Numbered from the stretch's first letter, positions 8,607-18,976 are shown. The stretch is DNA of 43,212 bases from Marinagarivorans algicola (GCF_001292705.1 NZ_LGAK01000035.1:1-43212), one strand, 5' to 3'. Notes: generated by a model not told the origin, from the letters alone. Numbers and translations are program-made.

Positions 8607-9623
8607 GTGATATTTATCGAGCACTATATTCTTCCACTGAGCCTAAACACGACACTTGTTCATACACCATTGAGCACTTTTTTGGTGTGTATGCTCGCCA
8701 TAATGGTTGATAAAATTTTAGGCGAGCCTAAAAAATACCATCCTCTTATTGGCTTTGGCTATTGCGCCAATGTTTTAGAGTGTTACCTGAATAAGGCAAT
8801 CACCAAACCTAATCGCATAATCAGCTTAAAAGTACGTGGAATAATAGCTTGGCTGTTGATCGTACTGCCGTTACCTCTGCTGTTAATGGGGTATATGATT
8901 TTTATAGCGGAACAGCTACCTTGGTACCTAAACTTTGCTATCGAGGTGACTGTTGTTTATTTTGCCCTGGGTCTAAGAAGCCTAAAAGAGCACGCGCTTC
9001 AGGTTTTTAGACCACTGAATCTAGATGACTTAAAAACAGCGAGGCACTTTACAGGTTACTTAGTTAGCCGTGATACAAGTGCTTTAACCCCCAGGCAAAT
9101 GACCCGCGCGACTATCGAATCTATGCTAGAAAATGGCCATGATGCGGTGATAGCAACACTCGTTTGGTATAGTATTGGTGGGTTGCCTGCTGTCTTATTA
9201 CATCGTTTAGCCAATACCTTAGATGCAATGTGGGGCTACAAAACACCACAGTTTAAAGACTTTGGTTGGTGCGCTGCACGCATTGATGATGCTTTAGGAT
9301 TTATCAGTGCAAAAATATGCACGCTACTCTATGCCATACAGTCGCCTAAGCATTTTAACAGTAGCCTTTATAATGCAGCCACTCAAGGTGGCCAATATAA
9401 AAGCCATAATGGCGGCTGGGTCATGGCTGCAGGAGCAACCGCTTTACAGATTAAACTCGGTGGTAGCGCTGTGTATCATAACCAATCTCATACCAGTCCT
9501 ACCCTAGGTCAAGGCAATAATATTCAAGTTAACGATATTATACGCAGTATCAACTTAGTCAATAACGCAGCTTATTTATGGTGTTTGTTATTATTTTTCA
9601 TCGCCTTATTGGCGCACATATAG
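8607..9623 (+). CDS. cbiB: Adenosylcobinamide-phosphate synthase CbiB/CobD (cobalamin biosynthesis membrane protein)
   Basis: Inner-membrane enzyme that attaches (R)-1-amino-2-propanol phosphate (or ethanolamine-type) side chain to adenosylcobyric acid. 338 residues with family motifs DKILGEPKKYHPLIGFG (34-50), YLVSRDTSALTPRQMTRATIES, NGHDAVIATLVWY, LANTLDAMWGYKTPQFKDFGWCAAR and near the C-terminus GGWVMAAGATALQIKLGGSA. Several hydrophobic segments, including 66-100. The listed start is a GTG without clear binding site; an ATG at 8691 would cut into the first membrane helix, so the true start is uncertain within 25 codons. The next gene cobD begins 19 bases later and supplies the aminopropanol phosphate, so the two form a functional pair. 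Confidence 0.93.
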   Translation: MIFIEHYILPLSLNTTLVHTPLSTFLVCMLAIMVDKILGEPKKYHPLIGFGYCANVLECYLNKAITKPNRIISLKVRGIIAWLLIVLPLPLLLMGYMIFIAEQLPWYLNFAIEVTVVYFALGLRSLKEHALQVFRPLNLDDLKTARHFTGYLVSRDTSALTPRQMTRATIESMLENGHDAVIATLVWYSIGGLPAVLLHRLANTLDAMWGYKTPQFKDFGWCAARIDDALGFISAKICTLLYAIQSPKHFNSSLYNAATQGGQYKSHNGGWVMAAGATALQIKLGGSAVYHNQSHTSPTLGQGNNIQVNDIIRSINLVNNAAYLWCLLLFFIALLAHI

Positions 9624-9642
9624 AAACTAATTTTATCATTTT

Positions 9643-10713
9643 ATGACATATTCAACAGTCGAGCATGGCGGCCAGCTCAACAAAGTAACCGATCGTTTTA
9701 ATATACCTGTCCAAAAATGGCTCGATTTATCAACAGGTATTGCGCCGTTCACCTACCCTATACCAACTATTCCGCTCACATATTGGCAGCAGCTACCGCA
9801 GCCTTGCGCAGCGCTTGGGCAGGCAGCTGCTCATTATTATACTCAAGGCCTAGTAACTCAAAACTTGACAAAAGTTTGCGCCAAAAACTTTTTAGCGAGT
9901 CATGGTAGTCAACATGTTATTCAACATTTACCCATACTTTGGCGCCAGCATAACCCGCATAGCCAGTCTGTGTTTGTGCCTGCAAGCGGCTATACCGAGC
10001 ATAAAAAAAGCTGGGCAGCAGCTGGATTTAATATTACCCACTACACACAATTACCCAACCCTAGCAAGCTACCTATGAATAGCGTTGTAGTACTCATTAA
10101 CCCCAACAACCCAACCGGTCAATTAACAGCGCTGGAGCATATTCATACACTACTGGCAGCGCTCGAAAAAAAACAGGGATTATTAGTCGTTGATGAAGCA
10201 TTTATGGATACTGTGCACCCCTCACAAAGCGCCCTTACTTTAATCAATAGCCCTGCGGTAATCATATTAAAATCAATGGGTAAATTTTTTGGTTTAGCGG
10301 GTATGCGCTTAGGTTTTGTTGCTGCACACCATTACTGGGTTAACAAGTTACACTCTCTTTTAGGCCCTTGGCCAGTGAATGGTCCAGCACAATATGTTGG
10401 CCTTGTTGCATTAAAAGATCAGCACTGGCAAGCACAGCAATACCAAAAATTACATCAACAAGCCACTCAACTTGAACACCTATTAAGTCGCTATTTTAAC
10501 GAGTCACACAACACAATAACAGGTACACTCCTGTTTAAGTCAGTCAGTACACCATACGCCACTCACCTATTCGAGCAATTGTGCCTGCAAGGTATTTATG
10601 TGCGTTTACTGGATGACAAAAGTGGGCTGCGTTTTGGCTTACCCAATGATAAGGGCCTTGTAAGATTTAGCCATGCGTTAGAGCATTTGCGTATTAACGA
10701 CTGCCTGTTTTAA
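9643..10713 (+). CDS. cobD: L-threonine-O-3-phosphate decarboxylase CobD
   Basis: PLP-dependent class I/II aminotransferase-fold enzyme making (R)-1-amino-2-propanol phosphate for the cobalamin nucleotide loop. 356 residues. Begins with the family-typical EHGGQL and DLSTGIAPF, has the PLP/substrate motif VLINPNNPTGQL (about 144-155), VVDEAFMD, and the PLP lysine in ILKSMGKFFGLAGMRLGFV. The C-terminus ends RFGLPNDKGLVRFSHALEHL. Directly downstream of cbiB in the same direction, consistent with a two-gene operon. These are late steps only; no corrin-ring genes are in the window, so the organism may do salvage or keep the rest elsewhere. Confidence 0.92.
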   Translation: MTYSTVEHGGQLNKVTDRFNIPVQKWLDLSTGIAPFTYPIPTIPLTYWQQLPQPCAALGQAAAHYYTQGLVTQNLTKVCAKNFLASHGSQHVIQHLPILWRQHNPHSQSVFVPASGYTEHKKSWAAAGFNITHYTQLPNPSKLPMNSVVVLINPNNPTGQLTALEHIHTLLAALEKKQGLLVVDEAFMDTVHPSQSALTLINSPAVIILKSMGKFFGLAGMRLGFVAAHHYWVNKLHSLLGPWPVNGPAQYVGLVALKDQHWQAQQYQKLHQQATQLEHLLSRYFNESHNTITGTLLFKSVSTPYATHLFEQLCLQGIYVRLLDDKSGLRFGLPNDKGLVRFSHALEHLRINDCLF

Positions 10714-11063
10714 AAATTAAACTGCAGCGGTTCTAAATCACACGCTTGTGTTCTCTCTAATTTTGTACTCTCTCTAATTTTATGCTGCCTCCAACATATG
10801 TTATCACTGGTATTCCAGTACTGCTGTAGCCTACCAAACTAAAAGTGACTTGTGCGATACGGCTGCTTGCACGACTTTATCGTGTGCCGGCTCGACACTT
10901 GAAGACTGACTCCATTTGATGGCTACCGAGCCACAAATTTCGGTATAAAGATCGGTATTACCACTTCAAAGCGACACAATACCTCGTAACGGCTTTGCAG
11001 AAAACCGGAGGGGGCAGCAGACATTCAATCGTAACATCTGTAGAACTATCTCTGCTGTAAGCG

Positions 11064-11095
11064 CTAGGTTCCACTGTAGCTAGGTTCCGCTGTAG
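11064..11095. repeat. 16-bp tandem duplication
   Basis: Two adjacent units, CTAGGTTCCACTGTAG and CTAGGTTCCGCTGTAG, differ by one base. Non-coding; no function evident. Confidence 0.9.
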
Positions 11096-11270
11096 GCATA
11101 TGCTCTGCCATTGATATTATTAGCGTTTCATATCAACCGGTCAAATGTACAGAACGAGAGGGCTCGGTTGCACGTATGGGTATGGTGCGGTGGCGTGAGC
11201 ATTAGCGTGGCCCGCTATACAGTGTTGAGCTCTTTTTAAAAGCCCAACACTTAACATTATTATTGAGTCG

Positions 11271-11374
11271 CTATTCAGAGATACCAAAATGGGCACTGAT
11301 GAATCATTATCTGGGCCTTTCAGACCATCCATGGGTGCTATATAAGCGCTCCCCGCGCTTATATGCCCAAAAAA
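11271..11374 (-). repeat. Dispersed intergenic repeat with coding-like pattern (copy 2)
   Basis: On the minus strand the frame GHISAGSAYIAPMDGLKGPD then NDSSVP parallels copy 1 (GHLSAGSAYIAPMDGLSGPD then NNSSAP). In this 27-codon stretch most of the base differences between the two copies fall in third codon positions and leave the amino acid unchanged. Just after, a one-base deletion relative to copy 1 shifts the frame, so this copy no longer ends at the homologous stop. It lies downstream of the GPH symporter gene on the same strand. Confidence 0.75.
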
Positions 11375-11394
11375 TATCCATCAGCAATCTGCTA

Positions 11395-12939
11395 TTAAGC
11401 GTTCTCTTTTTGTGCGCGTCGCGCTATTAAGTCGGCTTCAATTTGGCTCATGCGCTGGGTATTGAGCGGGTAAAATATTAGCAATCCTATCGCGCTAATT
11501 GAGAAAATCGACGGTATCCAGCTCATTAAGTTCACCATGCCTGCTTTTGCTTGGCTAATTGTATCTGGATCTGTACCTACGTAACCATAACTGGCAAGCA
11601 CTAGCAGCACTAATGCACCAGCAAAGCCGCCACCCATTTTTTGAATAAAAGTACCCGCTGAGTATAAAAGGCCTGTAGCGCGGCGGCCGTTTTTCCATTC
11701 AGAATAGTCAGCTGCATCACCGAGCATACTAAATACTAATACAGGCATAAATGCGGCAAAAAACTCAGCACTCACCCCTAAAGTAAAGACCAAAGTCACA
11801 TCTTCGGGCTGCGCAAAATAAATGCCACTCGTTAATATGCTGCTACCAATCAGCGATATAGCAAACAAGACTTTTTTACCCAACCATGTAGTAAGGTAAC
11901 CAGCAATCACAGCCGCAAACATACTCACTAAGGTTGTCACAAAAAAGAACTTACCGCCCAAGCTTGCATCACCCATGTAATGCGTAAAGTAATAGGCCAC
12001 AGTACCAAAGCGAATACCGTTATAAAACATGGTAAACAAACCTAAGCCTAACAACATTAACCACGGTTTGTTGGTGAGTAAGTCTATAAGATCGCGCTGT
12101 GACGAGGTGGTTTCGCTTTCAGGCTTTTTAATAAATTTGCTTAAAAATATGCCTGTTGCACTAATAACAATGGCAAAGATAATGCCACTGATTAAGTCTT
12201 GTCGCACAAAAAACAAAGATATAGCGCCCAGTGGGATACACATTAAGGCAACACTTTTAAACATTTCCCCAAAGCCAGCTTGTACCCCCTCAAGTTTTGG
12301 CGGCTCAACACGCTCTTTGGTTGTAAAAAAGGTAATACTGCACAGTACAACCAGCAATCCGGCAAATACATAAAATGTTTGCTGATAGCCTTTTACGTCA
12401 TCGCCTTGGCCAAAGTAGTTAACCATATCAGGGGTGAAGCTCATTACGAGTACACCACCGGCAAACGCACCGGCAAAACGATACCCCGACAAAATAGTGC
12501 GCTCGGTATGACTCGGTGTCATCACTCCCATTAAAGCAGAGTAAGGTACATTATTAATGGTATAAGCTAAGGTTAATCCAATATAGGTAAAGTAAGCCCA
12601 TACAAGCTTCATGCCGGGGCTAATATCTGGCGCTGTAAACGCTAGCACCATAAATAGCGCTAATACCGGTGCCGACCAAATAATCCAAGGGCGAAAACGC
12701 CCATGGCGGCTCGTCGTACGATCGGCAATCATGCCCATAATAATATCGGTGATACCATCAGAAAGACGTACTAATAAAAGCAAAGTCGCAGCCGCAGCGG
12801 CAGAAATCCCTAAAGTATCAGTATAAAAAATTGCAATATAAGCCAAAGCACCGCGCCAAACTAAGTTAGCAGCAGCGTCGCCCATTGCGTAGCCGGTTTT
12901 TTCCGTAAAAGAGAGCTTGTGAGAAGGAGCTATAGCCAT
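11395..12939 (-). CDS. GPH-family sugar:cation symporter (MFS, MelB-like)
   Basis: 514 residues, about 12 membrane helices. N-terminal FTEKTGYAMGDAAANLVWR and IFYTDTLGIS, then LSDGITDIIMGMIADRTTSRHGRFRPWIIW, are diagnostic of the glycoside-pentoside-hexuronide:cation family; the conserved aspartates of helix 2 (Asp in LSDG and TDI) are present. C-terminal MLGDAADYSEWKNGRRATGLLYS is the family's second signature. Probably imports a mono- or oligosaccharide with Na+ or H+, consistent with a polysaccharide-degrading lifestyle. Start ATG is preceded by GAGG at 8 bases. No sugar-catabolic neighbours; probably monocistronic. Confidence 0.93.
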   Translation of the reverse strand: MAIAPSHKLSFTEKTGYAMGDAAANLVWRGALAYIAIFYTDTLGISAAAAATLLLLVRLSDGITDIIMGMIADRTTSRHGRFRPWIIWSAPVLALFMVLAFTAPDISPGMKLVWAYFTYIGLTLAYTINNVPYSALMGVMTPSHTERTILSGYRFAGAFAGGVLVMSFTPDMVNYFGQGDDVKGYQQTFYVFAGLLVVLCSITFFTTKERVEPPKLEGVQAGFGEMFKSVALMCIPLGAISLFFVRQDLISGIIFAIVISATGIFLSKFIKKPESETTSSQRDLIDLLTNKPWLMLLGLGLFTMFYNGIRFGTVAYYFTHYMGDASLGGKFFFVTTLVSMFAAVIAGYLTTWLGKKVLFAISLIGSSILTSGIYFAQPEDVTLVFTLGVSAEFFAAFMPVLVFSMLGDAADYSEWKNGRRATGLLYSAGTFIQKMGGGFAGALVLLVLASYGYVGTDPDTISQAKAGMVNLMSWIPSIFSISAIGLLIFYPLNTQRMSQIEADLIARRAQKENA

Positions 12940-13517
12940 GTCTACCTCGTTATTATTAGTACTCTATTGTTGATATACCAAGCAGCGCAAAGCTACAAGG
13001 GTAAACCTTGAGCTACCTGCTCGTGTACAGGGAGTTTACTCAAGGCGGATTTTAGCCATGTATAGGTCAAAAAATCGACGCCGCACAATAGCATTTAGTC
13101 GCTATGTTATAAAGCATTCCACTGAAGAGCTGCGATTTATGATGTGTAAAATCATCGCGAGCGGTAGCTTTGTTAACAACGGTAACAATATCTAAATCAC
13201 CGCTCAGCCTACACAATTCACCGCACATCAAGAGCGGGGCTCAACATCTGCAATTAGGCACCAAAAAAGCGCACCCTGAATCAACATCAAGAGTCATTCA
13301 CTGCAATATACATCGTGTCACTTCGTCCCGTATTGCATCATTCATTACTCACCGAAAAAGCTATCTAAGTGATGAGCATCTGTTATCCTCAGTAACACTA
13401 ACCTCAATAATGATCTTTCTTCAGTATTTTCATAGCGCTTCTTTATTCCAACACCGGAATCATCTATACCAGTTCATTTACTTAGCTCACTGTCACTCAT
13501 ATTGCAGGAATTTTAAT
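12940..13517. other. Divergent intergenic region between the GPH symporter and the SHOCT gene
   Basis: About 580 bases. An inverted repeat CCTTGAG (13006-13012) / CTCAAGG (13039-13045) lies upstream of the symporter gene and could be an operator, though no regulator is known. A frame open from 13170 runs into the SHOCT gene but its first 116 codons look non-coding (composition, no binding site). Confidence 0.45.
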
Positions 13518-14339
13518 ATGCACAACCTTACGCCAACGGGTCAACACATTGTTGATAATTTAAGTAGTCGCTACAACTTAAGCCACGATGCTGTGATGCA
13601 TATGCTTATTGCTGTGAATAATGGTGCCGGTACTATGGCGCAATTTAATTGCCCCGAGCTAGGTGGCGGGGGTCAGTGGATGGCTGGCGGGATGACAATG
13701 GTTGGGGATATGTTTAATTATTCACTCAAAAATACTGTCGATAATCTATGCTCAGAGCTCGCTAACGCCTTAGCAAATAACACCCTTTTTACACCTCCTA
13801 GCCATCAAGATGGCAATAACCCTAATGGGTGGCCTAGCGAGTTAGGTCAGCCTTTCAGCTCCGGAGGCCAAAATAATTCACGCTATGCCGTATTCCCTCA
13901 CCGCTTAGCCGTGGAGGTAGATGGCATATTAAGCGTGTATGACACTCTAGATCATAATATTAGCGGCGTTAGCCAACAGCAGGGCTCGAGTAATTCGCTG
14001 GTATTTAATAGTCAGTACGGTACGCTAAGTGTGACCAGTTTACCTAAGATCAATTATCCGCCATCGAATACTGGCAACGCGCTATCAAACAATCAAAATT
14101 TTATTCAACCAGTAAACCCATCATCGCCTAGTATTCAGCAACCAGTACAACAGTTAGTACAACAATCCATACAACAGCCAAACCCAAATATGGGCACTCA
14201 AAGCTCAGTAATGCAACCATCCAAAACTAACGATGATATATTCCAAATTATTGAAAAGCTTGCCAATTTACGAGACTTAGGCGCTTTAAGCGAAGACGAA
14301 TATCAAGATAAAAAGAATGATTTACTCAGCCGCATTTAA
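13518..14339 (+). CDS. SHOCT-domain protein of unknown function
   Basis: 273 residues from the ATG at 13518, chosen because AGGAA (13506-13510) precedes it; the frame is open another 116 codons upstream but without support. The N-terminal part (HNLTPTGQHIVDNLSSRYNL..., GGGGQWMAGGMTMVGDMFN) contains a Gly/Met-rich segment also seen in bacterial SHOCT proteins; then a low-complexity Pro/Gln/Ser linker (PVQQLVQQSIQQP) and a C-terminal SHOCT domain IIEKLANLRDLGALSEDEYQDKKNDLLSRI (about 243-273). SHOCT domains are short oligomerisation or membrane-associated modules in many contexts. No signal peptide. Function unknown. Confidence 0.8.
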   Translation: MHNLTPTGQHIVDNLSSRYNLSHDAVMHMLIAVNNGAGTMAQFNCPELGGGGQWMAGGMTMVGDMFNYSLKNTVDNLCSELANALANNTLFTPPSHQDGNNPNGWPSELGQPFSSGGQNNSRYAVFPHRLAVEVDGILSVYDTLDHNISGVSQQQGSSNSLVFNSQYGTLSVTSLPKINYPPSNTGNALSNNQNFIQPVNPSSPSIQQPVQQLVQQSIQQPNPNMGTQSSVMQPSKTNDDIFQIIEKLANLRDLGALSEDEYQDKKNDLLSRI

Positions 14340-14590
14340 TACGATATAGCGCATTAATGCCAATAGACTAACAAGGCAACGTTAAGTCGCCTTGTTAACG
14401 CCAATTAACTATTTAGAGATACCGAAATTGGGCGCTGATGAATTATTATCTGGGCCACTCAAGCCATCCATGGGCGCAATATAAGCACTCCCGGCACTTA
14501 AATGCCCAAAAAATAGCACCCTACCAGAGGAATTTTTTCAGCTTGGCCGAATAATTACACGGCAATAAAGGCGCTTTTACTGTTATGGTA
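14340..14590. other. Intergenic region after SHOCT gene and tex
   Basis: Contains an inverted repeat AACAAGGC / GCCTTGTT (14370-14396, 11-base loop, no T-tract) that may end the SHOCT transcript, and the best copy of the dispersed repeat (14409-14562). Confidence 0.5.
14409..14562 (-). repeat. Dispersed intergenic repeat, best-preserved copy (copy 1), possibly a small gene
   Basis: Minus strand: begins TGTAATTATTCGGCCAAGCT and ends with a stop codon TAG at 14409-14411. A 36-codon frame from a GTG at 14519 ends in this stop and reads SAGSAYIAPMDGL, SGPDNNSSAP and NFGISK; an internal ATG would give a 20-residue peptide. No Shine-Dalgarno is evident (GGTAGG directly before the GTG is too close). 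Related sequence occurs at 11271-11374, 4186-4428, 17366-17603 and 1850-1900. It may be a small protein gene, the tail of a decayed gene family, or a non-autonomous repeat; I cannot decide. Confidence 0.75.
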
Positions 14591-16942
14591 TTACTTTTTT
14601 TTAAGCGCTTGCTCAAATAAAGCGGCCATGGTGCCTTGCTGTACATTGTGCTTAAAGCCACCCTCACTTGATTGCTTACTCTTAGCGTTATTACTGTTGT
14701 AGCTTTTCGCCGCGCGCTCATTATTGCGAGTATTCCCACTATTACCACGGGCACCACTGGTACTCTCACCAGGGGTATCATCTAGGCGCATACTTAACGC
14801 AATACGTTTGCGCTGCGGATCCACCTCCATCACCAATACTTTCACTATATCGCCAGCGCTAACTACATTGTGGGGGTCCTTAACGAAGGTATGGCTAAGC
14901 GCAGAGATGTGCACTAAACCATCTTGATGAACTCCCACATCAACAAAAGCACCAAAATTTGTGACGTTGGTCACTGTACCTTCAAGCACCATACCCAATT
15001 CTAAGTCACTAATTTTTTCTACACCGTCTTTTAGCTGCGCTGTTTTAAACTCAGGGCGTGGATCGCGCCCGGGTTTATCAAGCTCTTTTAAAATATCGGT
15101 AACGGTGGGCAATCCAAATTGCTCAGTGATATAGTCATTGGGCTTTAAGCTACGCACAAAGTTACTATCACCGACCAGTTGCTTAATATCACGGCTATTT
15201 TTTTTGGCGATATGCTCTACAATTTGATACGATTCTGGGTGAACGGCCGAAGCATCTAGAGGATTTTCGCCACCGGCAATACGTAAAAACCCCGCTGCCT
15301 GCTCAAAAGCTTTAGGCCCTAAGCGCGCCACTTTTAACAATTGTTTACGATTTTTAAGCGGTCCATTATCGTTACGGAAATTGACAATATTATTAGCAAT
15401 GGTGGTATTTAAGCCGGCAACACGCGCCAACAGTGGCGCTGATGCCGTATTGACCTCTACACCCACACCATTCACACAATCTTCAACAACCGCATCCAGT
15501 GATTTCGCTAAACGCGTTTGTGATACATCGTGCTGATACTGGCCAACACCAATCGATTTTGGGTCAATTTTTACAAGCTCTGCCAGCGGATCTTGTAAGC
15601 GCCGTGCAATGGATATAGCGCCGCGAATCGTAACATCTAAATCAGGAAATTCTTTAGCAGCAAATTCGCTGGCAGAATATATGGATGCACCAGCTTCATT
15701 TACAATAACTTTTTGAATGGTAAATTCTGGGTGCTGCTTTAAAAAATCACCTACAAATTTATCGGTCTCACGACTTGCTGTGCCATTACCTATCGCAATT
15801 AAATTGATATTATATTTTTGGCACATTTTTAATAAAATAGCCTCGGCTTCGGCAATCTTTTTTTGCGGTGGCGTAGGAAATATTGCGCCATGGTCTAACA
15901 CTTTACCTGTAGCGTCCACCACAGCCATTTTAACACCTGTACGTAAACCGGGATCTAGACCTATAGTAGCTTTTTGGCCAGCAGGGGCAGCTAACAATAA
16001 GTCTTTTAAATTGCGAGCAAATACATCAATAGCACCTTGCTCGGCACGCTCACGTAAATCCCCTAAAAGATCCGTTTCTAGGTGAGTCAATATCTTAACA
16101 CGCCAGCTCCAACGCACTACCTCGGCTAACCATTTATCGGCAGGACGCTCTTGATTTTCAATATTATTACGCTTAGCAATCATCACCTCACACGGATGCA
16201 TTTGACCGGGCTCAAGGTCTGTCTCCAGAGTAAAACCTAAATTAATAATACCTTCGTTACGCGCTCTAAATAGTGCTAACGCACGGTGACTGGGCATCGT
16301 TTTAAAGGCTTCTTTATGCTCAAAGTAATCACGAAACTTCTCACCTTCGGCTTCTTTGCCTGCCACCACGTTCGCCGCTAAATACGCATCACTACGCATA
16401 AAGCTACGTGTTTGCTCTAACAGTTTTGCATCTTCACTAAAGCGCTCCATTAAAATTTGCTTGGCGCCATCTAAAGCCTCTTTGGTACTTTCTATTTTAT
16501 GCTCAGTGTTTAAAAATTGTTCAGCAATGGTCTCTGGTGTCAGTGAGGGGTTAGTGAGTATTTGCTCGGCCAATGGCTCTAGACCAGCTTCGCGAGCAAT
16601 TTGCGCTTTAGTACGGCGTTTAGGCTTATAAGGTAAATATAAATCCTCTAAGTGTGTTTTAGTCTCGGCATTAACAATATCGCTTTCAAGTGCAGGGGTG
16701 AGCTTATCTTGCTCAGTAATTGACTTGATAATCGCTGTGCGACGGTCTTCGAGTTCACGCAGGTAAGTTAAACGCTCTTCTAGGCTGCGCAACTGTGTAT
16801 CATCTAAGCCTCCAGTCACCTCTTTACGATAGCGCGAGATAAACGGCACTGTCGCTCCTTCATCTAATAAGCCTACGGCGGCTTGTACTTGTTGCAAGTT
16901 GACATTCAGCTCGGTCGCGATTTTTGCATATATTTTTATCAT
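14591..16942 (-). CDS. tex: Tex, RNA-binding transcription accessory protein (S1 domain)
   Basis: 783 residues, full length for the family. Order: N-terminal Tex domain ([23 protein letters not shown]), YqgF/RuvC-like domain starting at [10 protein letters not shown] (327-336), helix-hairpin-helix region ([39 protein letters not shown]; about 500-560), and a C-terminal S1 RNA-binding domain ([26 protein letters not shown]; about 650-725), then a Ser/Asn/Gly-rich tail ending [12 protein letters not shown]. It is a conserved cytoplasmic factor binding nucleic acid in transcription complexes. Single gene; downstream lies repeat copy 1. Confidence 0.97.
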   Translation of the reverse strand: MIKIYAKIATELNVNLQQVQAAVGLLDEGATVPFISRYRKEVTGGLDDTQLRSLEERLTYLRELEDRRTAIIKSITEQDKLTPALESDIVNAETKTHLEDLYLPYKPKRRTKAQIAREAGLEPLAEQILTNPSLTPETIAEQFLNTEHKIESTKEALDGAKQILMERFSEDAKLLEQTRSFMRSDAYLAANVVAGKEAEGEKFRDYFEHKEAFKTMPSHRALALFRARNEGIINLGFTLETDLEPGQMHPCEVMIAKRNNIENQERPADKWLAEVVRWSWRVKILTHLETDLLGDLRERAEQGAIDVFARNLKDLLLAAPAGQKATIGLDPGLRTGVKMAVVDATGKVLDHGAIFPTPPQKKIAEAEAILLKMCQKYNINLIAIGNGTASRETDKFVGDFLKQHPEFTIQKVIVNEAGASIYSASEFAAKEFPDLDVTIRGAISIARRLQDPLAELVKIDPKSIGVGQYQHDVSQTRLAKSLDAVVEDCVNGVGVEVNTASAPLLARVAGLNTTIANNIVNFRNDNGPLKNRKQLLKVARLGPKAFEQAAGFLRIAGGENPLDASAVHPESYQIVEHIAKKNSRDIKQLVGDSNFVRSLKPNDYITEQFGLPTVTDILKELDKPGRDPRPEFKTAQLKDGVEKISDLELGMVLEGTVTNVTNFGAFVDVGVHQDGLVHISALSHTFVKDPHNVVSAGDIVKVLVMEVDPQRKRIALSMRLDDTPGESTSGARGNSGNTRNNERAAKSYNSNNAKSKQSSEGGFKHNVQQGTMAALFEQALKKK

Positions 16943-17614
16943 AAGGCTTATTGGACTCTGTTATCGTTTGGTACAGTCTACTATTTGTGTGTTGTGCATC
17001 TATTACCTAGCTAGCATTATGCGTAAAGTCATCGTCGGCAACAACCTTCCTTTTCACCATCCAGCCAAACATTGAATGACCATAGATAATTGACACAATG
17101 AAATGGCTGTCACACGAACAACTCAGCATTTAACACATTTATCTTAAAAGTAGCAATTATAAAGGTAGGTACGCATTGAATTTACTGATCAACCATAATT
17201 ACTAGACCAACAAATAAAAGCGCTACGATAGAAAACTGTTGATCGGTGGAACAGAATATGTCGATAATAAATACAAATAATCTACACGACAGTTAATAAG
17301 GCAGCCTCAGCAAAGGCGCCCAAGCACATCATTATTGAAGGTATTTAATTAAATGTTTAACGCTTCAAAAACGCCAACATCGAGCGCTAATAAATTATTG
17401 ACTGGCCCCTTAAGTCATCAACGATTTTGCACTCATCGACTTTCTATTTTTGCAAAGTGTCATCGTGCATGCCACTATACAGGTGCAGAGTCTATTCTTA
17501 CGCTGGGACTAATCACTATACTGGCGCTCACCGTGCTGACATGGCTCGAAAATAACTTATCAGCACCTTTTGGGTAATATTTTACAGCTTGACTATTATT
17601 AGCTTAACAAATAA
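16943..17614. other. Long intergenic region between tex and coaD
   Basis: About 670 AT-rich bases. The first part should hold the tex promoter; the second part, 17366-17603, is a diverged copy of the dispersed repeat. A 74-codon plus-strand frame at 17353-17577 overlaps the repeat in the antisense sense and is not called as a gene. Confidence 0.5.
17366..17603 (-). repeat. Diverged long copy of the dispersed intergenic repeat (copy 4)
   Basis: On the plus strand, AAATTATTGACTGGCC, CAACGATTTTG, TATACAGGTGCAGAGTCTA and the distal CAGCTTGACTATTATTA correspond in order to AATTATTGGTCAGGCC, CTGCGATTTTG, TATACAGATGCAATGTCTA and CAGCTTGGCTGAATAATTA in copy 3. No frame is preserved. It sits downstream of coaD on the same strand, as copies 1-3 sit downstream of their neighbours. 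Confidence 0.6.
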
Positions 17615-18136
<522 letters not shown>

Positions 18137-18240
18137 TCATCTAGCCATTATCTGGTTGAATTAAATGAGGCGAGTGTAACAACTTTTTATAGGACTAGGT
18201 GCTTTTGGTTTTGCTGCGAGCCAAAGTCATGAGTGTTTAA

Positions 18241-18858
18241 TTAATCACTACCACGTTGATAAAGCGAAAATGTCACTTGCCCTGCTTGCTTACTACGCTG
18301 TAATTGCCAATGCGCTGGTGTGTGCAATGCATAATGCTTAGGGGTTTCAATATAAATGTATGCGTTGGTGGCAAGCCATCCGTTTTGCTCTAATTGAGTT
18401 AATACACCAGGCCATAAATCGAGTGTAAAAGGCGGGTCAATAAAGACAATATCAAACGACTCGGTAGCAGGTATCGCTAACCATTGCTCGGCGCGCACAG
18501 CCCATATTTTGCAATCACTCGCCCCAAGTAGCTTCATATTATTATGCAAATGCTGGTTTGCTATACGATCGGGCTCTAGCATTGTCAAGCTAGCTGCCCC
18601 GCGTGAGAGCGCTTCAAACCCTAATGCACCGCTTCCACTAAAGGCGTCAAGGCAACGACTGCCCGGTAAAGAAGGGGCCAACCAGTTAAACAGCGTCTCG
18701 CGAATACGGTTACCCGTTGGGCGCAAACCGTCGACTTCAGGAAAGCGTAATACACGCCCACGCCACTGACCGGCAATAATTTTGACATTCGCTGCCCCCA
18801 TTTTAACAGGGTTAGCGGTTGCTACTTTGGACTTTTTAGCTTGGCGACGGTTTATCAC
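18241..18858 (-). CDS. rsmD: 16S rRNA (guanine966-N2)-methyltransferase
   Basis: 205 residues. VKIIAGQWRGRVLRFPEVDGLRPTGNRIRETLFNWL (about 26-61) is the RsmD N-terminal signature; SAM motif CLDAFSGSGALGFEALSRGA; catalytic motif IV DIVFIDPPF. Methylates N2 of G966 in 16S rRNA. The start used here is GTG; an ATG 20 codons further in would shorten a poorly conserved basic leader and cannot be excluded. Upstream of coaD in the same direction. Confidence 0.94.
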   Translation of the reverse strand: MINRRQAKKSKVATANPVKMGAANVKIIAGQWRGRVLRFPEVDGLRPTGNRIRETLFNWLAPSLPGSRCLDAFSGSGALGFEALSRGAASLTMLEPDRIANQHLHNNMKLLGASDCKIWAVRAEQWLAIPATESFDIVFIDPPFTLDLWPGVLTQLEQNGWLATNAYIYIETPKHYALHTPAHWQLQRSKQAGQVTFSLYQRGSD

Positions 18859-18976
18859 AATAGACTCTAAATCTTGTAAGGGGCTGTTATTATAGCCTTG
18901 GCTTTAAAAAGCCGCTATTGATCTTACGATAAGCGATTAATTTTAAAATGAATGGTCGACACATTGAAGGTACACA

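Larger units (their letters stand above)
10714..11394. other. Intergenic region between cobD and the GPH symporter, with repeats
   Basis: About 680 bases between convergent genes. It holds a twice-repeated CTCTCTAATTTT, a 16-bp tandem duplication at 11064-11095, an inverted repeat at 11221-11251 (AGTGTTG / CAACACT with further pairing inside) that could serve as a weak terminator, and copy 2 of the dispersed repeat at 11271-11374. No gene is supported; the 63-codon minus-strand frame at 11141-11332 is a readthrough of the repeat. Confidence 0.5.

Noticed and set aside
13170-13517. N-terminal extension of the SHOCT protein
   Set aside because: The 116 extra codons lack protein-like composition, while AGGAA before the ATG at 13518 gives a clear start.
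14409-14562. Integron attC site or transposon end as explanation of the dispersed repeat
   Set aside because: No attC core sites (GTTRRRY / RYYYAAC), no terminal inverted repeats, no target duplications and no recombinase gene nearby.
14521-14781. 86-codon minus-strand frame at the end of tex
   Set aside because: It lies out of frame over the tex 3' end and the repeat; a shadow frame only.
17353-17577. 74-codon plus-strand open frame with a hydrophobic end
   Set aside because: It overlaps the diverged repeat copy 4 in reverse and has no ribosome binding site; shared sequence with other copies is not in this frame.
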